Source: Ipomoea triloba
Taxonomy: Eukaryota > Streptophyta > Magnoliopsida > Solanales > Convolvulaceae
Direction: 5' to 3'
DNA length: 64,000 nucleotides
Assembly (NCBI RefSeq): GCF_003576645.1
Contig: NC_044927.1
Span: forward strand, 12,918,215-12,982,214
The notes beneath the pieces are model-generated. The model made no database searches and had not been told where the DNA came from. It saw only the letters and a program-made list of their open reading frames with translations. This document shows, one piece after another, positions 38,730-49,895 of the stretch (within the stretch, counting starts at the first letter, position 1; each line of letters starts with the position of its first letter). Position numbers and translations under genes: made by a program.

Positions 38730-41071
38730 ATGTCAAAAAGAAATCAAGCCGAGGTAGGAGAAGGCTCGAGCAACATTCGCTACAACATAATCGATGGTAA
38801 AGCTCTTGACCCGCTACACTTTTCGCCCGAAATTGTGAACATGCTAAATTTTCAAGGTTTATTGAATGTGTTCTTGCGAATCGAGAATGTGGTGTATCCC
38901 AACTTGGTCAACCAATTTTATCAGAATATGAAGGTTAAGACTACTAACCAAGTGCCCGTGCTCACTTCGATAGTGAAGGGCATAAGGATTTCGTTTGACC
39001 CGCCTAAGTTGGCTAGGTGGCTTAACTTGCCGTTGGGAGGTGTTAATGAGTATGAGCGTAATGCATGGGTTGAGACGCAAGAGGTGGGCTTCCGTGATTA
39101 CTTGAGGTACATGTTGGGGCCGAATGAGAACGTTGCTTTGGATACACGCCCCGATAAGCACAATCTGACGGGTGAACAGAGGATTCTGACGCTGTTGGTT
39201 GGGGAGAGTTTGTTGCCTAATCGGAACAACAGCCGACAGGTTACAGCCATAGAGTGCGCCTTTGCGTACTTTCTGAAGCACCGAGTGAAGTTCGACTTGC
39301 CTACCCTGATGATCTTGCACATGGATTTCTGCAAGACAGTTAAGAGGCGCAACCGGCCTTATGGAATGGTTCTGAGTTGGTTATTCCAGAAGAAGAGGGT
39401 CAACGTCACTGGAGAGTTAGCAAGGCAGCCAGTTCACAGCGCGTTCAATGCGCCGAGTCTGCAGTTTTCTGGGCTGTTTCAAGTGGAGGGGAACGAGTAT
39501 ATCACCGCTCATGAGCTGAGTAGGATGCCAGCCGCCGAGAGCAGAGAGCTGATCGAGCGTTATCACATTCCACATAAGAGGTTGCGAGGTTTAGTCGAGC
39601 CTCAGCAGGCTGAGTAGGCAGGTGGTGATGAGGAAGATGATGAGTCTGAAGAAGAGGCCGAAGAAGAAGAACGAGTGGGTGAGGCTAACCGAGAGCACCG
39701 AAGGAAGGAGCAGCACGATCCCTTGGCTCCTACGCCACCAGTTGGCCCCGTACTCCGACAGCTACAGGAGATGCAGCGTATGGTTGAGGCGAGGTTCGAT
39801 TCGCTAGATTTGAGAGTGGATCGCGGCTTCCAGCGTCTGGGCTTCATCGAGAACAAGCTTGGCATTGAAGTGCCACCGGAGNTAAAGCTCTTGACCCGCT
39901 ACACTTTTCGCCCGAAATTGTGAACATGCTAAATTTTCAAGGTTTATTGAATGTGTTCTTGCGAATCGAGAATGTGGTGTATCCCAACTTGGTCAACCAA
40001 TTTTATCAGAATATGAAGGTTAAGACTACTAACCAAGTGCCCGTGCTCACTTCGATAGTGAAGGGCATAAGGATTTCGTTTGACCCGCCTAAGTTGGCTA
40101 GGTGGCTTAACTTGCCGTTGGGAGGTGTTAATGAGTATGAGCGTAATGCATGGGTTGAGACGCAAGAGGTGGGCTTCCGTGATTACTTGAGGTACATGTT
40201 GGGGCCGAATGAGAACGTTGCTTTGGATACACGCCCCGATAAGCACAATCTGACGGGTGAACAGAGGATTCTGACGCTGTTGGTTGGGGAGAGTTTGTTG
40301 CCTAATCGGAACAACAGCCGACAGGTTACAGCCATAGAGTGCGCCTTTGCGTACTTTCTGAAGCACCGAGTGAAGTTCGACTTGCCTACCCTGATGATCT
40401 TGCACATGGATTTCTGCAAGACAGTTAAGAGGCGCAACCGGCCTTATGGAATGGTTCTGAGTTGGTTATTCCAGAAGAAGAGGGTCAACGTCACTGGAGA
40501 GTTAGCAAGGCAGCCAGTTCACAGCGCGTTCAATGCGCCGAGTCTGCAGTTTTCTGGGCTGTTTCAAGTGGAGGGGAACGAGTATATCACCGCTCATGAG
40601 CTGAGTAGGATGCCAGCCGCCGAGAGCAGAGAGCTGATCGAGCGTTATCACATTCCACATAAGAGGTTGCGAGGTTTAGTCGAGCCTCAGCAGGCTGAGT
40701 AGGCAGGTGGTGATGAGGAAGATGATGAGTCTGAAGAAGAGGCCGAAGAAGAAGAACGAGTGGGTGAGGCTAACCGAGAGCACCGAAGGAAGGAGCAGCA
40801 CGATCCCTTGGCTCCTACGCCACCAGTTGGCCCCGTACTCCGACAGCTACAGGAGATGCAGCGTATGGTTGAGGCGAGGTTCGATTCGCTAGATTTGAGA
40901 GTGGATCGCGGCTTCCAGCGTCTGGGCTTCATCGAGAACAAGCTTGGCATTGAAGTGCCACCGGAGTATCTACCGTCTTATCAGCAGCAGTATCCCTATC
41001 CTTACCCGTACCCTTATCCTTATCCACCCCACGGTCCCAGCAGTTCTTCTCAGGGAGGCCAACCAGGTTAG
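38730..41071 (+). CDS. TekH env-position ORF, Athila-like, with amber codon; falsely duplicated
   Basis: ATG 38730 (MSKRNQAEVGEG) opens 295 residues ending at TAG 39615-39617. Residues about 50-230 resemble the plant transposon domain of Athila third ORFs: LNLPLGGVNEYER, GESLLPNRNNSRQVTAIE, AYFLKHRVKFDLPTLMILHM. After the TAG the same frame continues with an acidic stretch, a coiled coil (LRQLQEMQRMVEARFDSLDL) and a Tyr/Pro repeat tail, to TAG at 41069-41071. This matches the layout of AthB C termini, so the TAG is either a nonsense change or is read through. 39883-40966 repeats 38798-39881 beside a single N (39882); the real gene is probably one copy. Role unknown. Confidence 0.7.
39882..39882. 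other. Single-N join with 1084-bp repeated flanks
   Basis: Sequence after the N restarts at the equivalent of 38798 at offset 1085 and matches through 40966. Translated frames are identical. Likely a false duplication. Confidence 0.75.
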
Positions 41072-41334
41072 TTAATAGTTTTCTCGTTAGTGTTAGCTCC
41101 GTAGTAGAAATCCGGTAGTATAGATAAGTAGTTTAGTTTATGTCTGTTTTGCATGCTAGGTTGGGTTGGGTAAGTTATGAGTTTAGATTGTTAGAAGTGT
41201 TAGTATGTTCTTGAGTTTAGTTGCATGTTAGTGTGTTTGTGAGTTTAGGAGTTGTTGAGCAATCGTTCTTTTCGAATCTTCCGTTGAATCTTCGTTTCCT
41301 TTGAATCGTGTCGTTTCAAGTTCCCGTTAGCTTT

Positions 41335-41354
41335 GAGCTTCGGGGACGAAGCTC
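41335..41354 (+). other. GGGA-loop hairpin before the TekH polypurine tract
   Basis: GAGCTTCG and CGAAGCTC pair perfectly around GGGA, then CTTTTAA and the polypurine tract. Same architecture as the AGGA hairpins of the Athila-like elements, with different arms. Confidence 0.65.
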
Positions 41355-41360
41355 CTTTTA

Positions 41361-41372
41361 AGGGGGGTAGAG
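41361..41372 (+). promoter_or_regulatory. TekH polypurine tract
   Basis: AGGGGGGTAGAG, ending directly at the 3' LTR start (TGTAACACCC at 41373). Plus-strand priming site. Confidence 0.85.
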
Positions 41373-43806
41373 TGTAACACCCNNNNNNNNNNNNNNNNNN
41401 NNNNNNNNNNNNNNNNNNNNNNNNNNNNNNNNNNNNNNNNAATTAAATATTCCTACAAGCCCAATTTATTGATCATATATTATATAATATATATGTAATG
41501 TTCCTAAGACATTTTATGGGCTTCCTTATTCTAATTCTTATAATTAATTGTAAGGGGTGAATTCATTTAGCCCAACTTACTAGTCTTGGACATATATTTA
41601 ATTCTTGTAAGCCATTATAATATGTACTTAAGCCCATCTCATATTAAAGTCTTACACCCTAATATTGTATGTATTCTTAGTATATATTTTAGAAGATCAA
41701 AACCCCTAAAAGTTTTCACTCCTCTTCCTCCCTCCCTATCACTTACACGCCATTCTCTATTCCTCTTGCACCAAAATTTGATCTCCATTTCCCTACAAGT
41801 TTTCAAGTAAAGATTGCTCTTTTATGTTTGCTTAGGAGTGGGTAAGTTCATCTAGCTAAGAATCCATCTTGTATTTTGTGTTTTTGATAGTCTTTTAAGC
41901 ATATTCTTATAATGTTCTTTTGGGGTTCTTTGGGTAAAAGATGATCAAGGTGAAGGTGGGGCTTTGTGATCTTGCTTAGGGCTTGTTGGAGTTGGAGAAA
42001 GCTATTCAAGGTAACCACTATGTCCATCAAAACTATTTTTATTCACTCCTATTCTATATGATGTTCTTGGTGTTGGAAATCCTGAAAATTCCTTGTGATT
42101 AGCCTATTTTGTTGAATCTATTTGTTGGATTTCATCTTGATCGTTTGATTAGTGTTGTATGATCATTGATGGTTTGGATTTCCATGTTTTTGGCCTCTAA
42201 ATTGGATGAAATATTGATGTATTGGGTCTGATTATACTCTCTGGAAATATGATTTTTCGTGTCTGCTGTTGAGTTCTGGAACTGGGAGTTGAAGTTGACC
42301 TTGCGGAGGTCCTCGGCGGCACAATGTAACCCGCCGGGGAGTTCCGCAAGGCCAAGGCGGTTGGGTTGGCCGGAGAGTGGTGTTCCGTTGAGGCAGTCCG
42401 CCTCCTTCCTGCGGAGGAGTGCGGCGGAAGACGGTGTTCCGTCAGCGTGTTCCGCAAGTACTCTGGGAATCTGCTTCCAGAGGCTGTTTCTGTGATGTTG
42501 TTGTCTGTTGTTCCTCCTTTGTTTCTGATTATTGTTGGATTGTTTTGTGGAGTATTTTACCATGTCTTTGGAGTATTTATCCATGCCTTTTGTTGGGTAT
42601 TTATTACCTTGTCTTGGAGATTTATTCATGTCTTTGGTTCCCCTTTTTGTACTCTTGGTCTATTGATTCTTGATATTCATTTACCTGGGAGTTTGTTTGT
42701 GTTCATAGATGAGATGAACACTTTGTTTGGTTGTTTTGGGATGATGTTGGAGTATGAGTATATGATGTTGGTTTGTTGGTATCTTTGGAGTTTGTTGGTG
42801 AACTAGTTGTGCGATTATTGTTTGTATTCGGGTTCATTACCCCTGTGATTGGGTTCATTACCCCCGTGATTGGGTCGATGACCCCTGTGATTGGACTTAG
42901 GTCCCTGTGACTGGACTACGGTCCCTGTGATTGGGTTCATTACCCCGTGATTGGGTTCATTACCCCCGTGATTGGGTCGATTCACCCCTGTGATTGGACT
43001 TCGATCCCTGTGATTGGGTTTTACCCCTGTGTACCTGGCTTCTGATGTGGGGTTGGGTTCGGTATGATGGTTGGTGTGAGGATTTGGTGGTTGGAGTTGA
43101 GGGTTCCTTTCGGTTCTTTGGTTGTGAGTCTTTGTTTATTCGGTTGATATCTCGTTGTTTTCGGTTATGATTGATTGTCCCTTATGATTGTGTTCAGTTG
43201 GTATCTTGGTCATGGTCGTTGTTGTCTTATGCTTTCGTCGTTGGACTTTGGCTTCGTTTGGATGAGTCTTGGTTCGTGATTCGTTCAGTTTATCATTGTT
43301 GAGTATCCGATTTGAACTATTGAACAGTTTGTTGGTGTTTATATTCTATATGGGTGTGTAAACCTATTTACAAACTTATATGTATATCTATACTTCCTTG
43401 CGGGTGTGAATGGTGGTTACTTAGCAGTCTTTTGCTAATGGTTCTTTGTGTGTTTTCCAGGTTTGCCTTAAAGTCTTTGCGTGAGCGCGATAGAGATACA
43501 CCCGTATGAGGAGGCTTAGATAGTGGTTATGTTTTTAGATTTATGCTTTGGCCTGTGAGCCATTTGAGACTTTATAAACTCTTGACTAGTGTTTGGATGT
43601 TTTGAGACTTGACTTGAAGATTATCGTTTATACAGTTCAGCTTTTATGGTTAGCCTGTGCATCTAGGCTGTGTTATCTTACCTAGATGTGGCATGACGCC
43701 CCTTAGGTTTTAAATTCGCTTCCGCTATGTTCTGTTTGGTTGAGTTAGGCAGCTGTTGTGTTGAGATTTTATCTATCTCAGCCTGTGTGAGGTTGGGGGT
43801 GTCACA
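41373..43806 (+). repeat. TekH 3' LTR with N gap 41383-41440
   Basis: Starts TGTAACACCC, ends GGTGTCACA and is followed by the target duplication TGTTT. It contains a GC-rich GCGGA/TCCGC stretch (42295-42460) and a ten-unit hairpin array (42829-43026). 58 Ns sit near its start. Confidence 0.85.
42829..43026 (+). repeat. Array of ten 20-21-bp hairpin units in the TekH LTR
   Basis: Units of CTGTGATT plus a mini-hairpin. Examples: GGGTTCATTACCC (42851-42863), GGGTCGATGACCC (42872-42884), GGACTTAGGTCC (42893-42904), GGACTACGGTCC (42913-42924), GGGTTTTACCC (43016-43026). The 5' LTR shows the second half (35582-35704). Confidence 0.8.
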
Positions 43807-43903
43807 TGTTTATTTATGCTTTGTTTGTTATTATTATAGAATTTGTTGAATTAGTGTTAACTTAAGTTTAATTAGGATTAATATTATTTTAGATTGGCTT
43901 GTG

Positions 43904-46612
43904 ATGGATAAAAGTTGGATGAATGCTTCTCGAATTAGTCAAGAATACGATGATGGAGTTAAAAATTTTATTAACTTTGCAAAGAATAACCTTCCGGGTA
44001 GTAATGAAAGGCTCCTTTGTCCTTGTAAGAAGTGTTGTAATCAGAAAAGGTTATGTGTGAAAGACGTATATGATGATCTAATCTGTCATGGGATTAATCC
44101 ATCTTATACAAAATGGATATGGCATGGTGAAAACAATGTGGCTACAACATCTAACATGTATGTTTACAACGAAGCAAATGAAGATGATGAGTCTGAAGAT
44201 CAATTAGATGAAATGTTTCGCGATGATGGAGAGGAGTTCACCGATCGGTCAAACGAGTTGGATGAATTATTGAAGGATTCAAAATTACCTTTATGGCCGG
44301 GTTGTAGTAAATATACCCGATTATCTGCTGTATTAAAATTATTCAACTTGAAAGCTGGGAATGGGTGGAGTGACAAGAGCTTTACTGCGTTACTTGAGAT
44401 ATTAAAGGAAATGCTTCCAGATGATAATGAACTTCCGAAGAGTACATATGATGCCAAGAAGATTTTGTGTCCCATGGGTATGGGATATAAAAAGATACAT
44501 GTTTGCCCTAACGATTGCATATTGTTTAGGAATGATTACAAAGATTTGCATGCATGTCCAATATGTGGGGCATCTCGTTTCAAAACAAGAGAGAATGTTG
44601 CTGGGAAAGTAAGTTTGAAAAGTCCACCAGCTAAAGTTATGTGGTATCTTCCAATTCTCTCAAGATTTAAGCGTATGTTTGCTAATCCAAGCGACGCGAA
44701 AAACTTAACATGGCATGCAGATCAAAAAATTTCTGATGGCAAGCTTCGACACCCGGCTGATTCTCGTCAATGGACAACATTTGATAATGCATTTCCTGAA
44801 TTTGGTCACGAGCCGAGAAATCTTAGGCTTGGACTTTGTACTGATGGTATGAACCCTCACGGGAACCTAAGTAGCAAACATAGCTCGTGGCCAGTTATGT
44901 TGGTAATTTATAATTTACCTCCTTGGTTGTGTATGAAACGCAAATACAAATTATTGTGCTTAATGATTTCTGGGCCAAAACAACCAGGAAATGATATAGA
45001 TGTCTTTTTGGCGCCTTTGATTGAAGACTTGAAAAGTTTGTGGGATGAAGGTGCGTTAGTGTTTGACGCATACCGAAAAGAGAGTTTTAAGTTGCATGCA
45101 ATGCTTTTCTGCACAATCAATGACTTTCCAGCTTATGGAAACCTATCTGGATATAGTCTCAAAGGACATATGGCATGCCCCATATGCGAAGATAATATAT
45201 GTTATCATCAACTTGTTCATGGCAGAAAGACAGTCTACATGGGGCATCGAAGATTTCTAGATAAATTTCACCCTTATCGAAGATTAAAAAAAGCTTTCAA
45301 AGGGGTACAAGACTATACAGATGCTCTACAACCATTAACTGGGATTCAAGTTTATGAACGCGTAGAGTGTATCAATGTTACTTTTGGTAAGACTTAAAAA
45401 CTTAAATCTCAAAGAGGTAAGAGATTAAAATCTAATGTTGATGTACCATCAAATGAGAAGAGTCCGTGGAAAAAGAAATCAATATTCTTTGATCTTCCAT
45501 ATTGGAAGACACTTGATGTCAGACATAGTATTGATGTGATGCATGTTGAGAAAAATGTGTGTGATAGTCTTGTTGGAACTCTTTTAGACATAAAAGGTAA
45601 GACTAAAGATGGTCTCAATGCTAGATTGGACTTGATTGATATGGGTATATGACCTACATTAGCTCCACGCAGTGGTGATAAGAAGACATATTTGCCTCCA
45701 GCTGCTCATACTTTGTCAAGAAAGGAGAAAATCAGTTTTTGTGAATGTTTACGTGGGGTGAAGGTATCACAATGGTACTCATCAAATATCAGTAGACTTG
45801 TTAATATCCAAGATTTAAAATTGGTGGGATTGAAGTCTCATGATTGCCATGCCTTAATGCAACAACTATTGCCAGTGGCTGTTAGAGGCATATTGCCTAA
45901 AAAGTTGAGATATACCGTCATCAGACTTTGTTTCTTTTTCAATGCAATTTGTGCGAAAGTCATTGATCTAGACAAATTAGATGAATTACAGAATGGCATT
46001 ATAGTTACACTGTGTCAGCTAGAGATGCATTTTCCACCTGCGTTTTTTGATATCATGGTTCATTTGCTTGTACATTTGGTGAGAGAGATCAGAGAGTGTG
46101 GTCCAGCTTATTTGAGGTGGATGTACCCATTTGAAAGGTACAGGAAAGTCTTAAAAGGTTATGTGAGGAACCGATATAGGCCAGAAGCATCTATTGTTGA
46201 AAGTTATATTGTTGAAGAGGTTATTGAGTTCTGTACTGAATATTTGGCAGGGGTAAAGGCAATTGGTGTTCCAAAGTATCGACATGAAGGAAGAATTGAT
46301 GGAAAGGGTCATCGACATCCCAAAATGCATATTATGTCTCGTGAAGATGTTCCAATGGATACTAAGGAGAATGTTTGGGAAGAAATTCTGGTAACCTTTT
46401 TGATATTTAGATTTTTATTTACCAAATAAATTAATATAATTGCATTGGATACTAATAAATAACTTTTTCTTGCAGAGTACTTACGATATTCCCAACACAG
46501 ATGATATGAAGAAGCATTGGATACAATATGCGGGTCAACGGTGGAAAGATTTTAAAACAAAATTGACTAGCAAGTATATATTTGGCAATTTGTCACATAT
46601 GAATCCATGTGA
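43904..46612 (+). pseudogene. CACTA TNP2-type transposase, decayed and 3' truncated
   Basis: ATG 43904 (MDKSWMN). Residues 1-85 are the transposase-associated domain (CPCKKCCNQKR, YTKWIWHGE). The TNP2 core follows: PMGMGYKKIHVCPNDC, HACPICGASRFK, LRHPADSRQWTTFD, LCTDGMNPHG, YNLPPWLCMKRKY, then FDLPYWKTLDVRH and the MHVEKNVCDSL region. A DUF4218-like part includes LPKKLRYTVIRLCFFF and HFPPAFFDIMVHLLVHL. Stops: TAA 45395-45397 and TGA 45650-45652. An 85-bp intron is likely at 46391-46475 (GTAACC donor, ACTAAT branch site, TTGCAG acceptor, phase 0). The last exon (WIQYAGQRWKDFKTKLTSKY) is cut at about 46612 by AthD. It would bind element ends and excise the transposon; this copy cannot. Confidence 0.9.
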
Positions 46613-48391
46613 TAAATACACGTTCCTTAATTCCCTCAAACAAATCGAATGTGAAAATTCCCTCCTTATCCATCATCTCTTTTTCACACTCTCTATTCTC
46701 ATCCCCCCACTCTAAATGTCTAAAATGATTACCTTTTTCTTTTTCAGAATATAACAAAGTAATCTCCCATTCACTTATCAACTCGTCTCGTCCCAAATCA
46801 TATGATTCATTTTCCAAGAATTTAAAACTATCATATTCATCTTCAAACAAACTAGAATCCCTATGATTTTCAAACAATTTATCATGATTTACTATAGAGT
46901 CATCCTCCCAAAAATTAAAGCAATCATAGTCGCAAGCAATAGAAATAACAATGTTTCATTGATTTGCTGTATTGGTTTTTTTGGTCCTCCCATGTATTTG
47001 GACCATTTTTTCAGTTTTATATATAGGGAGAGGATCTCAATGGTTGGACATGCCAATTCACTTCCACGAAATGGCCTCCACCTATTCGAGCATAGGATTA
47101 ATCCTCCTCCATCTTGTTTTTCTTAGTTGGCTTTGCCACTGTTTTGGTTGTAACAATGTACAGCATGTACTAGATGTTTTGATCTGGGTCGGGGCATGCC
47201 TCGTTCCCTCGAGAATATACATTTACATTTCCTCGAAAAAAAAAAAAAAAAACAATGCGTAGGGAGTCGTTTTTACAAGGAGCATGAGTATCTTTATCTA
47301 GACTTTCGCACTCATTGATAAAATTGTCAACAAATCCTATGGAATCATCCTCCCAAAAATAAAAACATTCAGTATCATGAGAATATAAATCATTGTCGCA
47401 TCGTAAAAGGGAGTCATCCACTTGAGTGTCAAAAGTAAATCTATCAAAAGAACATGGATCTTCGAAGATAGTAATGCAAGAAGGTTTAGGAATGTTACCA
47501 TGTGTAGGCTCTTTATCTTCCCATACCACTTCGATGTTCTCATCATCGCTCTCCATCTCGACCTCTTTTGGATTTTCTAATTCGAAAATTGGAACTTCTT
47601 CTAGCATTGGAGCATAATTGTCTACCATCCCTTCACTACCTTCTTTTTTTTCAGCGTTTTGTGTATCCATCCTTGGATTGGCTTCCAGGATTGGGAGATT
47701 TTCTTCAAGTGGATTACCTATCCGTGATGAACTTGTCCTCATGAACTCCTCCATCATGGCTAGCATCATGGCTCCTAATTTCAGCTTTCAAGTTAGCCGT
47801 ATCCTCCTTTGCCATTCTTGAGAATACTTCTATCTTCTCCTTAAGAATTTCGATTTCATCCTTGGCCGGTGGGATATAATCACAAGGATCGGGTAGGGTA
47901 AAATATGGATTAGAAGGCGGTGTCTCAAGGTAATGTGTAGGACTGTTTCCTTTAAAAATCTGTGATGGAGATGGGTAATGGTTGTTTGGGTGGGAATTAT
48001 GGAACGAAAATGGCTCGGGAGTATAGCTTGGGTTGATTGTTCTCATCATTAGTGCAAGCTTACTCTCTATGTTTTGGAATATTTCTTTAGAGGTTATCGA
48101 GTCATTTTGATAAGTGGATTATTATGGGGGAAATTTGTTTTGATTCGGTGGGATAGGGTGTGTGTATGGTGGTGGGTGATGGTTATATATATAAGATGAA
48201 TAAGAAGTTGGGTGCGGTAAGTAGTGATATGGAAATGGATAAGGGTTTTGAGGTGGATAGTGATATGTTGGTGGAATGTAAGTATGGGTGGAATGGGGAT
48301 AATTTGGATATGGTTGGGGTGGAACATGGTTTAAAGGATTACCCTCATGGTGTGGGCAACCATGGGGATACATTGGAGCATACATTGGCAA
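46613..48391 (-). pseudogene. AthD ORF1 relic (left copy)
   Basis: On the minus strand it begins near 48391 beside AAGCTTGCC, as AthA ORF1 does, and shows the same Tyr/Pro/His-rich N terminus, coiled coil (DEIEILKEKIEVFSRMAKED), acidic part (ESDDENIEVVWEDKE) and spaced Cys/Phe region (FKFLENESYDLG). There is an in-frame stop at about 48122, frameshifts near 47750, and a poly(A) retroposon in 46954-47250. The C-terminal part is lost where it meets the CACTA transposase at about 46612. Homology to AthA ORF1 runs throughout, so this ORF is a family trait, not an AthA accident. Function unknown. Confidence 0.75.
46954..47250 (+). mobile_element. Short poly(A)-tailed retroposon
   Basis: About 297 bp ending in a 15-17 A run and flanked by AACAATG (46947-46953 and 47251-47257). 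It interrupts the AthD ORF1 relic. Poly(A) tail and 7-bp target duplication point to LINE-type retroposition: a 5'-truncated L1 or a processed transcript fragment. No RT motif visible. Confidence 0.7.
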
Positions 48392-48450
48392 GCTTACAAA
48401 TGATTTTTAACATAAATTTCCTGCACAAAGCTTAGCCAACAACAAATATA

Positions 48451-48470
48451 TGCAACTAGAAGTAGTTGCA
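48451..48470 (-). other. Leader hairpin before AthD ORF1
   Basis: TGCAACTA and TAGTTGCA arms around a four-base loop, upstream (minus strand) of the ORF1 start; same family as 4832-4853. Confidence 0.55.
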
Positions 48471-48620
48471 AGTGAGCACAAGATATACAAGACAATGCAA
48501 GCTCACTTCTTCAAGCAAATAACAAAAATAAGAAAATAAAATAAACAAAAACAAAGCAATTCAAGAACTCTTAAAAATCCAACTTCAAAAACGTCAACAC
48601 AATTCAAGAACCGTTTGCCA

Positions 48621-48638
48621 TCCCCGGCAACGGCGCTA
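48621..48638 (-). promoter_or_regulatory. Primer-binding site, tRNA-Asp type (AthD), one mismatch
   Basis: Minus strand TAGCGCCGTTGCCGGGGA; the second base of the usual TGG is A. Confidence 0.85.
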
Positions 48639-48641
48639 TTT

Positions 48642-49895
48642 TGATGTTTACTATTTTGCGGTGAGGTGAATGTGAAGGTGGATGTGGTAAAACGAAGAGT
48701 CAAGGCTCCCCGAGTGTCGTGTCTCTCAAGGATGGCGAATGGGAATTAAATTGGTGTTGACATTATCGGAGTTAAAGGCAAGAGTTACAAGTATTACAAA
48801 AGATTGATTTGGTAAGTAAGTTTGGGGGTTGTAGAAAGGAAATTTCGCTAAAGGTGCAAGGGAAATGAAAAGGGGTGTGCACCAAAGTTAAACAACTTGA
48901 TTGATCTTCATAGGGGATTTGGAAAACGAGTTTGGTGATCGAGTAAGGGAGTCAAGGTATTAGTTCCGAGTGGCGTCACACTCAGACTCTTAATCCTCAT
49001 TCGGTTGAGGCATTTCATCGAACACCTAGTCTACCACTCCTCTCGGATCTTGTCCTTTCGGACTAAGAGCGGAGATATGGGTGAGTTGGGCTCGTGAGAG
49101 GCCGCTATCGCGCACTCTCTCACTTCCCTCCAGTTTACTAGCTATTCCGGCCGAAATAGAAGTAAAGCTTGAACAACTTCAACCATACAAACATCAATCC
49201 TACTCCTTCATCTTTCAAAACTATAGAGCAAATTCTAAACAACAATCAAGAGTTTAACAACGGCTCACACGCCCAAAATACTCTACTCAATCATGGAAAT
49301 CATTCAAAACAACAAAATAGAAATTACTTTTAATAATAAATCTAAATTAGCAATTCAATGGAAAGAGTGTGTTACCCAAGGAATGGTGAGTTCTACATCT
49401 TCAATCCATCTTCAATCCTAGATCTACACTACTCTAATGGAAATTTAGTGTGTTTTTCCTCCCCAACGGGGAAGAAATAGAGAGAAAAATCAGATCTGAA
49501 AGTTGGGAGAGTCCTCCTTCAAAAATGAGAAAGAAGGGTTTAAATAGCTGCCCAAAGAGTCGAAATTCCGCTGCTGCCCTACTGTCCCGCTTCCACGCCT
49601 TTCACACGCGTGTGGCCTTGCGTGGGAGCTTTCTGGATTAATTACACGCCTGCTCACACGCGTGTGATGGCGCGTGGCAGCCTCCTGCTTGATGGATTCT
49701 TTGTTTGTTGCTTCTTTTGGCCCAAAAACTTTGTTGTATCCTTCGGAAATGACTCAAAGTATTTTTCTTGAGTTGGATTTGTCAAATAGATGCTAATTAG
49801 AGGTTTTATCCATGAAAGTGATCATAATTGGGTGCTGAGACATTAAAATATCATCTAAACACGACCCGAATTTTGACTGTTTTTGGCACTTATCA
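48642..49895 (-). repeat. AthD LTR (1254 bp), shared by two element bodies
   Basis: On the minus strand it starts TGATAAGTGCC at 49895 and ends ...AACATCA at 48642. A polypurine tract lies upstream and a PBS downstream, so it acts as 3' LTR for the right-hand body and 5' LTR for the left-hand body. CACACGCGTGTG palindromes at about 49598-49670 and TATTTAAA (minus, 49546-49539) mark the promoter. Confidence 0.8.

Larger units (their letters stand above)
34085..43806 (+). mobile_element. TekH: Tekay-like non-autonomous element (gag plus env-position ORF)
   Basis: The LTRs start TGTAACACCCC and end GGGGGTGTCACA. The target duplication is TGTTT (34080-34084 and 43807-43811). A tRNA-iMet PBS at 36487-36499, gag, an untranslated GC-rich spacer, an Athila-like env-position ORF, an AGGA-type hairpin (loop GGGA) and a polypurine tract follow in order. 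Protease, RT, RNase H and integrase are absent from the internal region 36485-41372. The LTR is inserted in the CACTA 62-bp array. Confidence 0.85.
29177..46612 (+). mobile_element. CACTA (En/Spm-type) transposon, right end lost
   Basis: The left terminus CACTACTACAAAAAA at 29177 is the standard plant CACTA terminal repeat. It is followed by palindromic ACGTCGGTT subterminal repeats, AT-rich repeats, a 62-bp tandem array and a TNP2-type transposase (43904-46612). T2 and TekH are inserted in the 62-bp array. The right end is replaced at about 46613 by AthD sequence, so neither the right terminus nor the 3-bp target duplication can be seen. It probably moved by cut and paste; now immobile. Confidence 0.85.

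Noticed and set aside
42132..42806. Several 80-165-residue frames in the TekH 3' LTR
   Set aside because: They overlap on both strands, have no homologue in other LTRs here and no domain; the region is GC-rich LTR sequence.
42829..43026. Regular 20-bp repeats considered as a CRISPR-like array
   Set aside because: The units are contiguous hairpins without unique spacers, inside a plant LTR; no cas genes.
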